Source of the DNA: Arcobacter porcinus
GTDB lineage: Bacteria; Campylobacterota; Campylobacteria; Campylobacterales; Arcobacteraceae
Direction: 5' to 3'
DNA: 64,000 nucleotides
Assembly: GCF_004299785.2 (NCBI RefSeq)
Contig: NZ_CP036246.2
Span: forward strand, 1 to 64,000
This document shows, piece by piece, positions 28,650 through 37,309 of the stretch. The notes below the pieces were generated by a model. It did not search any database and had not been told where the DNA came from. It worked only from the letters and a program-made list of their open reading frames with translations. How positions within the stretch are numbered: the first letter of the stretch is position 1; each line of letters starts with the position of its first letter. The position numbers were made by a program, and so were the translations under genes.

Positions 28650-30233
28650 ATGGATATGAAAACTATAAAAACCATTGAAACCGCCACCGAAAAATCTCTC
28701 TCTAGTTTTGCTAAACTCTCTTTCTCTTTGCTATTTTTATTAGCAGTTTTTCTTTGGACATATTCTTCTCATGGTAAAGTACCTGATAATACTTTTTTAA
28801 TTATTGGAGCAATTTTTGGAGCTTATATGGCTTTAAATATTGGTGCAAATGATGTTGCAAATAATGTTGGACCTGCTGTTGGTGCTAAAGCACTTACTCT
28901 TACAGGAGCTATTATTATTGCTGCAATTTTTGAAAGTGCTGGTGCTATTATAGCTGGTGGAGATGTTGTTAATACTATTAAAAGTGGTATTATAGATATT
29001 AATCTTATTGAAAATAAAGATTCATTTATTTGGGCTATGACAGCTGGACTTCTTGCAGGTGCTGTTTGGTTAAACTTTGCTACTTCTATTGGAGCACCTG
29101 TTTCAACAACTCATGCTATTGTTGGAGGAGTTATTGGGGCTGGAATTGCAAGTGCTGGAATTGCTATTTTAAATTGGGGAAGCTTAGCAGAAATTGCTTC
29201 TTCTTGGGTTATATCACCACTATTAGGTGGAATTGTTGCAGCTAGTTTTTTATATTTCATAAAAAAACAGATTGTATATAAAGAAAATATGCTTGAAAGT
29301 GCTTATAAAATAGTTCCAATTTTAATTGCTATAATGACTTGGGCATTTACAACTTATCTATTACTAAAAGGATTAAGACAATTAATTCATGTGAATTTTT
29401 TTACTGCATCTTTAATTAGTATTCCTTTTGCAATTATATCTTTCTTTTTAATTAAAAAATTCATTGAAAATAAATTAACTTCTTTAACAAATGATAGAGC
29501 AAGTGTTAATACTCTATTTACACCTGCATTAATATTTGCAGCTGCATTATTATCTTTTGCTCATGGTGCAAATGATGTTTCAAATGCAATTGGACCACTT
29601 GCAGCTATTAATGATGCAATCTTACACGAAGGTACAAGTGTAAAAGCACATGTTCCACTTTGGATTATGTTTGTTGGTGCAATTGGTATTGTTATTGGAC
29701 TTGTTTTATATGGACCAAGATTAATAAAAACTGTTGGTAGTGAAATTACTGAACTTGATCAAATGAGAGCATTTTCTATTGCAATGGCTACTGCTGTAAC
29801 AGTTATTCTTGCAAGTCAATTAGGACTTCCTGTTTCTTCAACTCATATTGCTATTGGGGGTGTATTTGGAGTTGGGTTTTTAAGAGAAGCACTTGATATG
29901 ACTGAAAAGAATTTTGTTCAAGATATTAGAGAAAAATTTAAAAAACATAAAAAAGAGCTAGAAAAAGCTCAAGAAGATCTTTTCAAACTTGAAGCGGTTA
30001 AAGAGAAAAATAAATCAACTTATATAAAAATAGTAGAACTATTTAAAAGAATTGATGAAATAGAAGCTAAAGTTAAGCAAGAAAAAAAAGACTTTAAACT
30101 AGCAAAAGGTGCAAAATATGTAAAAAGAGATGCAGTTAAAAAGATAATTGCTGCATGGCTTATTACAGTTCCTGCATCAGCTTTATTAGCAGCTGGAATA
30201 TATTATATGATTAAAGGTATTGTAGCCGTATAA
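28650..30233 (+). CDS. Inorganic phosphate transporter, PiT family
   Basis: A 527-residue membrane protein with two copies of the PiT signature: MALNIGANDVANNVGPAVGAK near 55-75 and FAHGANDVSNAIGPLAAIN near 308-326. There are also two copies of the SxPVSTTHAIVGG-like motif (APVSTTHAIVGGVIG and LPVSSTHIAIGGVFG). Pit transporters move metal-phosphate with protons or sodium. A coiled-coil hydrophilic segment (about 430-490) is inserted before the last membrane helix, as in many PiT proteins of this size. An AAGGA site precedes the ATG. It complements the high-affinity pst system at 58-62 kb. Confidence 0.93.
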   Translation: MDMKTIKTIETATEKSLSSFAKLSFSLLFLLAVFLWTYSSHGKVPDNTFLIIGAIFGAYMALNIGANDVANNVGPAVGAKALTLTGAIIIAAIFESAGAIIAGGDVVNTIKSGIIDINLIENKDSFIWAMTAGLLAGAVWLNFATSIGAPVSTTHAIVGGVIGAGIASAGIAILNWGSLAEIASSWVISPLLGGIVAASFLYFIKKQIVYKENMLESAYKIVPILIAIMTWAFTTYLLLKGLRQLIHVNFFTASLISIPFAIISFFLIKKFIENKLTSLTNDRASVNTLFTPALIFAAALLSFAHGANDVSNAIGPLAAINDAILHEGTSVKAHVPLWIMFVGAIGIVIGLVLYGPRLIKTVGSEITELDQMRAFSIAMATAVTVILASQLGLPVSSTHIAIGGVFGVGFLREALDMTEKNFVQDIREKFKKHKKELEKAQEDLFKLEAVKEKNKSTYIKIVELFKRIDEIEAKVKQEKKDFKLAKGAKYVKRDAVKKIIAAWLITVPASALLAAGIYYMIKGIVAV

Positions 30234-30255
30234 GCTATTAATAAAAGGATAAAAA

Positions 30256-31170
30256 ATAGAAGCTATATTAAGTGTTTTACCAATATACTTTTTTATCCTT
30301 TTAGGATTTTTAGCTAAAAATAAATTTAAAACAGAATTAGATGAGAAATCACTGGTTCTTCTCTCTCTTTATATATTACAACCAATTATGATTTTTTGGG
30401 GATTAACAAAAGAACCAATCAATTATGACTTTCTAGTCTCTCCCCTATTTTTCCTCTTTTGTATGATGATTACACTTTTTACTATGCTTTTATATTCAAA
30501 ATTTGTATTTAGTGTAAAATCAGATGAGAATATATTTTTAGCAACAGCTTTAGTAGGAAATACAGGTAATTTAGGTATTCCATTAGGAATTGCACTATTT
30601 GGAGAAGAGAGTGTTCCTTATACAAGTATTATGAATATTGCAAATATATTTTTTATGTACACAGTTAGTATATATTTCTTTGCTAGAGAGAAATATAGTT
30701 TAAAAGATTCAATAAAGTCAATATTTAAAATACCTGTTATATGGTTTGCTCTTTTAGCTCTTTTATACAACTATTTTGGATTTAAAATACCAGATAATCT
30801 TGAGTTTGCTTTGCAAATGGGAGCATATAGTTCATTAACACTTCAATTAATCATTTTTGGTGCATATTTATATAGTGTAAGGCTTAAAACTATTGATTGG
30901 AATTTATCACTTCAGATAAGCTTTGTAAAGCATATTTTACTCCCAGTTATTGGAATAGTATTTATAATATTATTTACAAATTTTAACTCTTTTATCTCTT
31001 CAATCATTATTATGCAACTTTTGATGCCTTTAGCTGTAAATAATGTTAATTTCTCAGTTCTTTACTCTGCAAAACCTAGTTTAGTTGCAGCAACAATTTT
31101 GGTTTCAAGTTTTGTTTTTATTGTTTTACTGCATTTTTATATTGAAATTTTGAATTATCTTTTTAAATAG
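30256..31170 (+). CDS. AEC (auxin efflux carrier) family transporter, apparent ATA start
   Basis: The first in-frame ATG (30388) would remove the first membrane helix. Reading from ATA 30256, just after AAAAGGAT and 6 bp after an in-frame stop, gives (M)EAILSVLPIYFFILLGFLAKNKF. That is the standard AEC N-terminus and restores a normal length of 304 residues. About ten hydrophobic segments follow, with the family's NTGNLGIPLG motif (near 104-113) in the middle. AEC proteins export or import small organic anions; the substrate is unknown. The start is either a non-standard ATA codon or an ATG-to-ATA change that weakens expression. Confidence 0.78.
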   Translation: MEAILSVLPIYFFILLGFLAKNKFKTELDEKSLVLLSLYILQPIMIFWGLTKEPINYDFLVSPLFFLFCMMITLFTMLLYSKFVFSVKSDENIFLATALVGNTGNLGIPLGIALFGEESVPYTSIMNIANIFFMYTVSIYFFAREKYSLKDSIKSIFKIPVIWFALLALLYNYFGFKIPDNLEFALQMGAYSSLTLQLIIFGAYLYSVRLKTIDWNLSLQISFVKHILLPVIGIVFIILFTNFNSFISSIIIMQLLMPLAVNNVNFSVLYSAKPSLVAATILVSSFVFIVLLHFYIEILNYLFK

Positions 31171-31171
31171 A

Positions 31172-32764
31172 ATGAAAAAAGTTTTTTTTGATAATTTAGA
31201 GATATATTTTGAAGGTGAAATATATAATTTATCTAATTTCGGATACCAAGATGTACATCAATTTATAAAAGATTTTTATTTAAAGTATGGTGAAGAGTTT
31301 GTAAAAAAAATTGATGGAATATTTGCTCTTTGTATTTATGATATAGACAAAAAAGAGTATTTTCTTGCTAGAGATAGATTTGGTAATATTCCACTATTTT
31401 ATGCAATTAATGAAGATAAACTCTATTTTTCAACATCAATTAAAGACTTGAATAAAGAGTTTGAAAGCTCTTTAAAATTAAATAAAATTGCTATTAGTAA
31501 ATATATGCAATATTTCTCAACTTTTGGAGAAGATAGTTTTTATAATGATATATCAAAACTTGAAGAAGCAAGTTATCTTATATTTAGAGATTCAAAACTC
31601 AATATAAAGAAATATTATAAGATAAATACATATAAAGCTATAAATGATGAAAAACAAGCTTTAACAAGACTTGAAAAGCTTTTGTATGATTCTATTGAGA
31701 AAAGGTCAAATAAGATCTCAGGAGCTCTTTTAAGTGGTGGAATTGATAGTTCTTTAATATCTTCAATCTATACTAAAATATCTGAGAAAAAAGTTGATAC
31801 ATTTAGTGTTGGATATGAAGGCTATAATAACTATTGTGAATTAAGATTTGCAAAGAAACTATCAAATCATATTAATTCAAATCATCATGAAGTAATTATT
31901 GATAAAAAAACTTATATTGATAATTTTTATACTACTTTAAATTCATTTGATGAACCACATGCAGATAGTGCATCAATTCCTTTAAATATCTTGTTAAAGA
32001 GTTTTAAAAAGCTAGGAATTAATAAGCTTCTATCGGGAGAAGGGGCTGATGAACTTTTTCTAGGATACAACTCTTATTCAAAATATTTAGAATATTATAA
32101 ATTTAAAGATTCTTTAACTTCTGGGCAAAGTTTGTTTTTAAATGAGATTATTGGTGCTTTACAAAACAATACAAAAGAGAGCGAATATTTAAGAAGAGTT
32201 GTAAAGGATCAAAATATTTATAACTCTTTTGGAGAAGTTTTTAATGATATTCAAAAAAGAAGATTATTTGTAAATGTACCTACTTTTAAATTAGAAAAAG
32301 CAAAAAAAGATCCTATTGATTGGATGAGTTATATTGATATGAAACTATGGCTTGCTAATCCAGTTTTGACAAAGGTTTATAATATTTCAAAACTAAATAG
32401 TCTTGAGATTCATACACCTTTTTTGGATAATTTTATAGTAGATTTTGCATTTTCTATTGAAAATAGAATTAAAAAAGGAGATACAAATAAGTATCTTTTG
32501 AAGAAAATAGCTGAAAAATATATTCCACAAGAGTTAATATCTCGTACAAAAAAAGGATTTAATTCGCCTTTTAATGAGTGGCTAAATGAAGAGTTTGGAA
32601 AATCAATAATAGAGACTATTTTATATGTAAATCAAGAGACAAAGTTTTTTAATGAAGAGTATTTAAAACATATTTATGGTTTAGCTTTGTATGGAAAGTT
32701 TAAACAGCATTTATATTCGCTATTTGTTTTCTCTTTATGGTACAAAAGAGTATATTTGAGCTGA
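31172..32764 (+). CDS. Asparagine synthetase B-like protein lacking the N-terminal glutaminase nucleophile
   Basis: The 530-residue protein has the asparagine synthetase C-terminal domain with the ATP-pyrophosphatase loop SGGIDSS (188-194), the LSGEGADELFLGY segment and the FNSPFNEWL region. The N-terminal glutaminase domain is incomplete. It begins where family members have FNGEIYN (here YFEGEIYN), so the MCGI start, the catalytic Cys and roughly 60 residues are absent. An in-frame stop at 31151 rules out an unannotated upstream part. GxFA and ARDRFGxxPL motifs of the domain remain. It may use ammonia, a partner glutaminase, or another amidotransfer. It starts 1 bp after the AEC gene. Confidence 0.82.
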   Translation: MKKVFFDNLEIYFEGEIYNLSNFGYQDVHQFIKDFYLKYGEEFVKKIDGIFALCIYDIDKKEYFLARDRFGNIPLFYAINEDKLYFSTSIKDLNKEFESSLKLNKIAISKYMQYFSTFGEDSFYNDISKLEEASYLIFRDSKLNIKKYYKINTYKAINDEKQALTRLEKLLYDSIEKRSNKISGALLSGGIDSSLISSIYTKISEKKVDTFSVGYEGYNNYCELRFAKKLSNHINSNHHEVIIDKKTYIDNFYTTLNSFDEPHADSASIPLNILLKSFKKLGINKLLSGEGADELFLGYNSYSKYLEYYKFKDSLTSGQSLFLNEIIGALQNNTKESEYLRRVVKDQNIYNSFGEVFNDIQKRRLFVNVPTFKLEKAKKDPIDWMSYIDMKLWLANPVLTKVYNISKLNSLEIHTPFLDNFIVDFAFSIENRIKKGDTNKYLLKKIAEKYIPQELISRTKKGFNSPFNEWLNEEFGKSIIETILYVNQETKFFNEEYLKHIYGLALYGKFKQHLYSLFVFSLWYKRVYLS

Positions 32765-32768
32765 TTTG

Positions 32769-32800
32769 TTTTAAAATGTTTCCCGTGAAACATTTTAAAA
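32769..32800. promoter_or_regulatory. parS-like ParB site within a long palindrome (also a possible terminator)
   Basis: The 16 bp at 32777-32792, TGTTTCCCGTGAAACA, differ at one position from the bacterial parS consensus TGTTTCACGTGAAACA. The palindrome extends to 14-bp arms (32769-32782 and 32787-32800) around CCGT and is followed by TATTTTTATTT. It could therefore serve as a bidirectional terminator between the convergent genes as well as a ParB site. Confidence 0.6.
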
Positions 32801-32805
32801 TATTT

Positions 32806-33327
32806 TTATTTATCCCAAAAATCTTTTAACTTTTGAGGAGATCTCTCTTTTTCAAATTTTTCTTCAATAGTTTTTATTTCAATACTATTCTCTTTTGATT
32901 CATTTTCATTGATTGAATGGTTTTCTGATAAATCAGAGTTAAAGTTTAAGTTCTTTATAGCTTCCATGGCTTTTATATAATCCTCTTCAGATATTTTATC
33001 ATCAGAGATTGAATTTAAGATTGCAGATTTTGTATCTTCTATCATTTCTTTTAAGTTTATATCTTCTTTTGTAGTTTTTATACTCTCTTTTTCTACTTCA
33101 AATGAGTTTGTTTCTATATTTGCTGATTTAGACTTTAAACTAATATATTCTTTCATAATTCTTTCATATTCAATAAAATCAATAAGAATCATTGCTGGTT
33201 TCCCATCTCTTAATATGATAGCTTTTTCTATCTCTTTTGATTGAATTTTATCAAAGATAAGTTTGTTTTTTCTTACAAGATCTGTTGCAGAGAACATCTC
33301 ATTTGAAGTGTATTGGATTAGTGACAT
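32806..33327 (-). CDS. Protein with Phd/YefM-like N-terminal domain
   Basis: A 173-residue protein. Residues 1-65 (SNEMFSATDLVRKNKLIFDKI ... AIILRDGKPAMILIDFIEYERI) fit the Phd/YefM antitoxin fold used for dimerisation and DNA binding. The following 100 residues are strongly acidic and Glu/Lys/Ser rich, ending SPQKLKDFWDK. There is no RelE/Doc-like toxin gene next to it and it is about twice the length of a YefM antitoxin, so a toxin-antitoxin role is not supported. An inverted repeat at its start suggests autoregulation. Confidence 0.72.
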   Translation of the reverse strand: MSLIQYTSNEMFSATDLVRKNKLIFDKIQSKEIEKAIILRDGKPAMILIDFIEYERIMKEYISLKSKSANIETNSFEVEKESIKTTKEDINLKEMIEDTKSAILNSISDDKISEEDYIKAMEAIKNLNFNSDLSENHSINENESKENSIEIKTIEEKFEKERSPQKLKDFWDK

Positions 33328-33362
33328 TGTGTATTCCTTTACAAGTTATGATACACATTATA
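33328..33362 (-). promoter_or_regulatory. Promoter and candidate operator of the YefM-like gene
   Basis: On the minus strand TATAAT (complement of 33357-33362) is followed by an inverted repeat with 7-bp arms, TGTGTAT (33328-33334) and ATACACA (33351-33357). The repeat encloses the AAGGA ribosome site and touches the ATG. It may be an operator for the YefM-like product or a leader hairpin around the ribosome site. Confidence 0.5.
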
Positions 33363-33397
33363 TCACATTTAGATTATTATAGAAGATAAATAACTTA

Positions 33398-34798
33398 TTA
33401 TGAAAAGATATTTTCAGCCCACTCTGTAATTGGACCTCTTAAAACTTTTTCAAGTTTTATTGCAAAAATATTTACAAACTCATTTTCATTTTTTGTAGAT
33501 TTTAAAAGAGTTGTTAAAGAGTTTGTATATTTGTTTACATAGAAGTTATCTATTTGCTTATTTGACCCTAAAATTACAACTTTACAACTATTATCAACTC
33601 TTGACAAAACCATTTGCATAGTTTTGTTTGACATATTTTGTGCTTCATCAATTATTATAAAACTATTTGTAAGTGTTCGTCCTCTCATCTCTCCAACCCA
33701 CATAGTCTCTATTGCGTAATTTGAGATTAATTGTTCCACTCTAGCTTGTACTTCACTCTCTTCCAAAGGAGTATAAGTTGAATCAACTCTTTTAGATCTT
33801 TTTCTTTTATGCTCACTTCTTATAATATACTCTAAGCTGTCCATTAAAGGGTGATTATATATTCTAAACTTCTCTTCAAGACCTGGAAGATAACCAACAT
33901 CTTCTCCTTTGTCCAAAGATTCAATAGAGTTTCTAATATATATAATTTTTCCATAAAACTTCTGTTTTACAAGTTTTAAAGCTCCACTTAAAGCTAAAAG
34001 TGTTTTTCCACTTCCTGCTTTTGCTTCTACTATTAAAACATTATAAAAGTGAGATATTATTGCATTTGAGAAAAATAGTTGTTCTTTGTTTAAAGGAGTT
34101 ATTATTTGATTTCTTATCTCTTCTTCATCAAGAACTTTAATCTTTTTATTTTGTATAGAAGCTAGAATAATTTGATCAGAATGTTTAACTTTAAAGCAAT
34201 AAGAGTATTCATTTGCTTTATGCTCTTTATCAAAGTTTGAAATATCTTGATTATCCATAAACTCTATATCTTCAAAGTTTATTCCAATATTCTTTATAAA
34301 GTTAAAATCAAAATCTATACTATCTTTACCATGAAGTGCATCAGTCTTTAAATCAATACTTAAAGCTCTTGTTCTTGCCATAATATCCATAGATATAAAT
34401 ATGATTTTTTCTTTATAATACTCTTCAATTTCACTAGCAATTTCAAGTATTTTTCTATCATTTAAGATATTTAGTGAAGTATCTTTGCTTTTTACTTTAT
34501 ACTCTTCTTTAGAAATTATATCAATTATTGTGTTTGGATTATTGATTAGATTTAGTCTAATTATCTTTTTACCAGAGAAACTATTTGTACTAATGATATT
34601 TGAGTTTTCTAAAAGTCTTGCAAACTCTCTTGCTTGGAAATTAATCTCATCAAAACCACTTTTTTTGTTGTCAAGTTCATCTAATACAGTCTCTGTAACT
34701 ATTATAAGGTTTTTACCATCATCACTTAATCTAAATATATTATTTGCATTTTCAAGAAGAATATTTGTATCTAAGAGATAATACTTTTCAAAACTCAA
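33398..34798 (-). CDS. PIN domain / PhoH family ATPase
   Basis: A 466-residue fusion. The N-terminal PIN nuclease domain (about 1-190) opens with YLLDTNILLENA and has an acidic TVLDELDNKK site. The PhoH ATPase domain (about 225-466) carries Walker A EAKAGSGKTLLAL near 258-270 and Walker B SFIIIDEAQNMS near 375. PhoH2-type proteins couple RNA unwinding to PIN cleavage; this arrangement matches YlaK/PhoH-like proteins. The gene overlaps hemJ by 4 bp on the same strand. Actual substrate unknown. Confidence 0.88.
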   Translation of the reverse strand: MSFEKYYLLDTNILLENANNIFRLSDDGKNLIIVTETVLDELDNKKSGFDEINFQAREFARLLENSNIISTNSFSGKKIIRLNLINNPNTIIDIISKEEYKVKSKDTSLNILNDRKILEIASEIEEYYKEKIIFISMDIMARTRALSIDLKTDALHGKDSIDFDFNFIKNIGINFEDIEFMDNQDISNFDKEHKANEYSYCFKVKHSDQIILASIQNKKIKVLDEEEIRNQIITPLNKEQLFFSNAIISHFYNVLIVEAKAGSGKTLLALSGALKLVKQKFYGKIIYIRNSIESLDKGEDVGYLPGLEEKFRIYNHPLMDSLEYIIRSEHKRKRSKRVDSTYTPLEESEVQARVEQLISNYAIETMWVGEMRGRTLTNSFIIIDEAQNMSNKTMQMVLSRVDNSCKVVILGSNKQIDNFYVNKYTNSLTTLLKSTKNENEFVNIFAIKLEKVLRGPITEWAENIFS

Positions 34799-35307
34799 GA
34801 TCTATCCTTTTTTGGTTTTAAAATCATATATGAAATAAATGTGAAGAATAATATCATTACTATTGTAAATAGAAGTGAGAAATTTTTTGTAATCACATAT
34901 GTAATAATTAATATTGCTAGAAGTGTTGGTTGTTCATTGTACATTCTAAAGAATTTACCACTTTTTTTACATCTTCCATTTGCTAATTGTTTTCTATAAT
35001 AGTTTAGAGAAAATGAGTAAGCAATAAGAAAAACAAGCATAAGTAGCTTTGCATGAAACCAATCTTGAGAAAGAAGTGCTGGATTTAAATATATCATTGT
35101 TGCACCACTAAAAATTGTAAACCACATAGCTGGATGACCAATAAATCTATAAATTTTACTCTCTTGAACTGTTACAATATCTACAAACTCTTTTTTATCA
35201 ATATTTTCAACATGATAAACAAATAATCTTGGTAAATAAAAAAGCATTGCCATCCAAGATAAAACTGCTACTATATGAAATGAAAGCACCCAAGTGTAAT
35301 ATTCCAT
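34795..35307 (-). CDS. hemJ: HemJ family protoporphyrinogen IX oxidase
   Basis: HemJ oxidises protoporphyrinogen IX to protoporphyrin IX in haem synthesis when HemG/HemY are missing. The 170-residue protein has four or five membrane segments and the family features SFHIVAVLSWMAMLFYLPRLFVYH (conserved His near 11), FSGATMIYL, and DWFHAKLLMLVFL with the conserved HxK. The length is close to typical (about 140-180). It lies between phoH and rarA in a compact minus-strand operon; the next gene begins after one base. Confidence 0.88.
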   Translation of the reverse strand: MEYYTWVLSFHIVAVLSWMAMLFYLPRLFVYHVENIDKKEFVDIVTVQESKIYRFIGHPAMWFTIFSGATMIYLNPALLSQDWFHAKLLMLVFLIAYSFSLNYYRKQLANGRCKKSGKFFRMYNEQPTLLAILIITYVITKNFSLLFTIVMILFFTFISYMILKPKKDRS

Positions 35308-36510
35308 CTATTCTCCTTTGTTGTTTCCTTTAATTTTATTTATCCATTCGTTTAAAGTTTTTTCAAAACCTATTTCAAGTGTTTGGTAAAGATTTAAATC
35401 TTTTTTTAAATACTCCTGAGCAACATAACCACCAAAATCATGGGGATATTTATACCCAATATGTAAAGAATCAAGATGTTTTGGTATATCAAGTATATTT
35501 CCATCTTTAATAGTTTTTATGGCTTTATTTATAGCATTATAGCTTGAATTTGATTTTGGACTTGATGCTAAGTATATAACACATTGCCCTAATATTATTC
35601 TAGCTTCTGGATACCCTATTTTATTACAAGCCAACATTGTACTTGTTGCAAGGTTAAGTGCATTTGGATTTGCATTTCCAATATCTTCACTAGCAAGAAT
35701 TACTAATCTTCTTGTAATAAAATCAACACTCTCTCCACCTTCAATAAGTCTTGCCATATAATAAAGTGCTGCATCAATATCACTTCCTCTAATTGACTTT
35801 ATCATAGCACTTGCTAAATCATAGTGAGTTGAAGAAGATGAAACACCATCTCCAATAACATTTGCTCTTAGCTCTTTTAAAATATTTAAAGAAATATTTG
35901 TATCAACTTTATATGCAAAGTTTAAAAGTGTAAGCATTGCTCTTGCGTCACCTGAACTAGAATATATCAAGTAATCTTTTACCTCTTTATCAAGAACTAT
36001 ATTAAAATCTTTTTCAACTTTTAAAAGAATTCTTTCCATATCCTCATATGTAAAAGCAAGAAATTCATATGTAAAAGATCTTGATCTTATAGCTGATGTT
36101 AAAGTAAAAAAAGGATTTTCTGTACTAGCACCAATTATCTTTGCACTGTAAGACTCCATAATCGGTAGTAAAACTTCTTGTTGATTCTTTGATAATCTAT
36201 GTACTTCATCTATAAAAATTAAAGGTTTAATAAAACTATCTTTGTATCTATCAAATACCTTTCTTAAATCTTCAACTTTTATTGTAGTTGCATTAAAGTA
36301 GTAGTAATCACTTCCTAGCTCTTTTGCAATAATCTTTGCTAGAGTTGTTTTACCAGTTCCTGGTTTTCCATAAAAGAATAGATGAGGAATATCTTTTTGT
36401 TTAATTAGTTTATAAAGTGCTTTGTCTTTTCCAATAATGTGAGTTTGACCAACAAACTCTTCTAAAGTTTGTGGTCTATATTTATTTGATAAGTCTATCA
36501 TTTTCTTCAT
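35308..36510 (-). CDS. rarA: Replication-associated recombination protein A (MgsA/RarA AAA+ ATPase)
   Basis: RarA is a clamp-loader-like AAA+ ATPase that acts at stalled replication forks. The 400-residue protein begins [21 protein letters not shown], then Walker [16 protein letters not shown] (about 47-61), Walker [16 protein letters not shown], sensor 1 [10 protein letters not shown], and the C-terminal tetramerisation region with [15 protein letters not shown]. It overlaps the upstream pseudouridine synthase gene by about 29 bp; the internal MIDLS start three codons in would reduce the overlap. Confidence 0.95.
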   Translation of the reverse strand: MKKMIDLSNKYRPQTLEEFVGQTHIIGKDKALYKLIKQKDIPHLFFYGKPGTGKTTLAKIIAKELGSDYYYFNATTIKVEDLRKVFDRYKDSFIKPLIFIDEVHRLSKNQQEVLLPIMESYSAKIIGASTENPFFTLTSAIRSRSFTYEFLAFTYEDMERILLKVEKDFNIVLDKEVKDYLIYSSSGDARAMLTLLNFAYKVDTNISLNILKELRANVIGDGVSSSSTHYDLASAMIKSIRGSDIDAALYYMARLIEGGESVDFITRRLVILASEDIGNANPNALNLATSTMLACNKIGYPEARIILGQCVIYLASSPKSNSSYNAINKAIKTIKDGNILDIPKHLDSLHIGYKYPHDFGGYVAQEYLKKDLNLYQTLEIGFEKTLNEWINKIKGNNKGE

Positions 36511-37309
36511 TTAAAAAGATTCGTAAGTTTTTATACTCTTCTTTTGTAAGAAATCTTGATTTTCCTGTAGGTAAGTTATTTAGACTAACTCCACCATATT
36601 CTACTCTTTTTAAATCCATTACATTTAAACCAAAGTGAGCAAAGAATCTTCTAAGTTCTCTATTTTTACCTTCATTAATCACTACTTTGATTTTTGAAGT
36701 TTTTTCACCATTTGTTTGAATATCATAAGCTAAAAAAGGAGAAAAAGTCATGGATTTTATTTTTGTACCTTTAAATGCACCTTTTGTTGCATCTTCAATC
36801 TCTATTCCTTGTTGCATAGCTTGTTCTACTTTAGGACTTATGAAACCATTTACCTTGATTTTATAAATTCTTTCAAGGTTTGAGTGCATTAAAGAGTTTA
36901 CAACTTCAACACTATCGCTTAAAAGCAATAAACCTTCACTTGCAAAGTCAAGTCTTCCAACACTCATAAAGTGCTTATAACGGCTCTCTAAACCATCATA
37001 AATCGTCTTTCTACCTTGAGGATCAGATTTACTTACAATTTCACCTTTTGGTTTATTATAGACAATAACTGTGTACATTCTCTCTTTGTCTTCTTTGATG
37101 ATTTTTTTACCAATTTCAACTTTATCAGAATTTGATACTTTTGTTGCCATATCAGTAACAATCTTATTGTTTACTCTAACTTTACCTTCGGCAATTAATG
37201 TATCAGCTTCTCTTCTTGAATAGTTACTATTATGAGAGATAAACTTATTTAATCTTGAACGTTCTTCTACTTTTGTAAATTTATTAGTAGTTTTTATATC
37301 TTTTTTCAT
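36482..37309 (-). CDS. RsuA/RluB family rRNA pseudouridine synthase
   Basis: A 275-residue pseudouridine synthase. The S4 domain (about 17-65, [31 protein letters not shown]) precedes a catalytic domain with [16 protein letters not shown], where the Asp in GRLD is the nucleophile. [11 protein letters not shown] marks the RluB/RluF/RsuA branch. RluB modifies U2605 in E. coli 23S rRNA; the specific target here is inferred only as rRNA. It overlaps kdsD upstream by 4 bp and rarA downstream. Confidence 0.9.
   Translation of the reverse strand: MKKDIKTTNKFTKVEERSRLNKFISHNSNYSRREADTLIAEGKVRVNNKIVTDMATKVSNSDKVEIGKKIIKEDKERMYTVIVYNKPKGEIVSKSDPQGRKTIYDGLESRYKHFMSVGRLDFASEGLLLLSDSVEVVNSLMHSNLERIYKIKVNGFISPKVEQAMQQGIEIEDATKGAFKGTKIKSMTFSPFLAYDIQTNGEKTSKIKVVINEGKNRELRRFFAHFGLNVMDLKRVEYGGVSLNNLPTGKSRFLTKEEYKNLRIFLNEENDRLIK

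Noticed and set aside
32806-33327. Toxin-antitoxin module based on the YefM-like N-terminus.
   Set aside because: No toxin-sized partner gene adjoins it, the neighbours are phoH and an asparagine synthetase-like gene, and the protein is twice the length of a YefM antitoxin.
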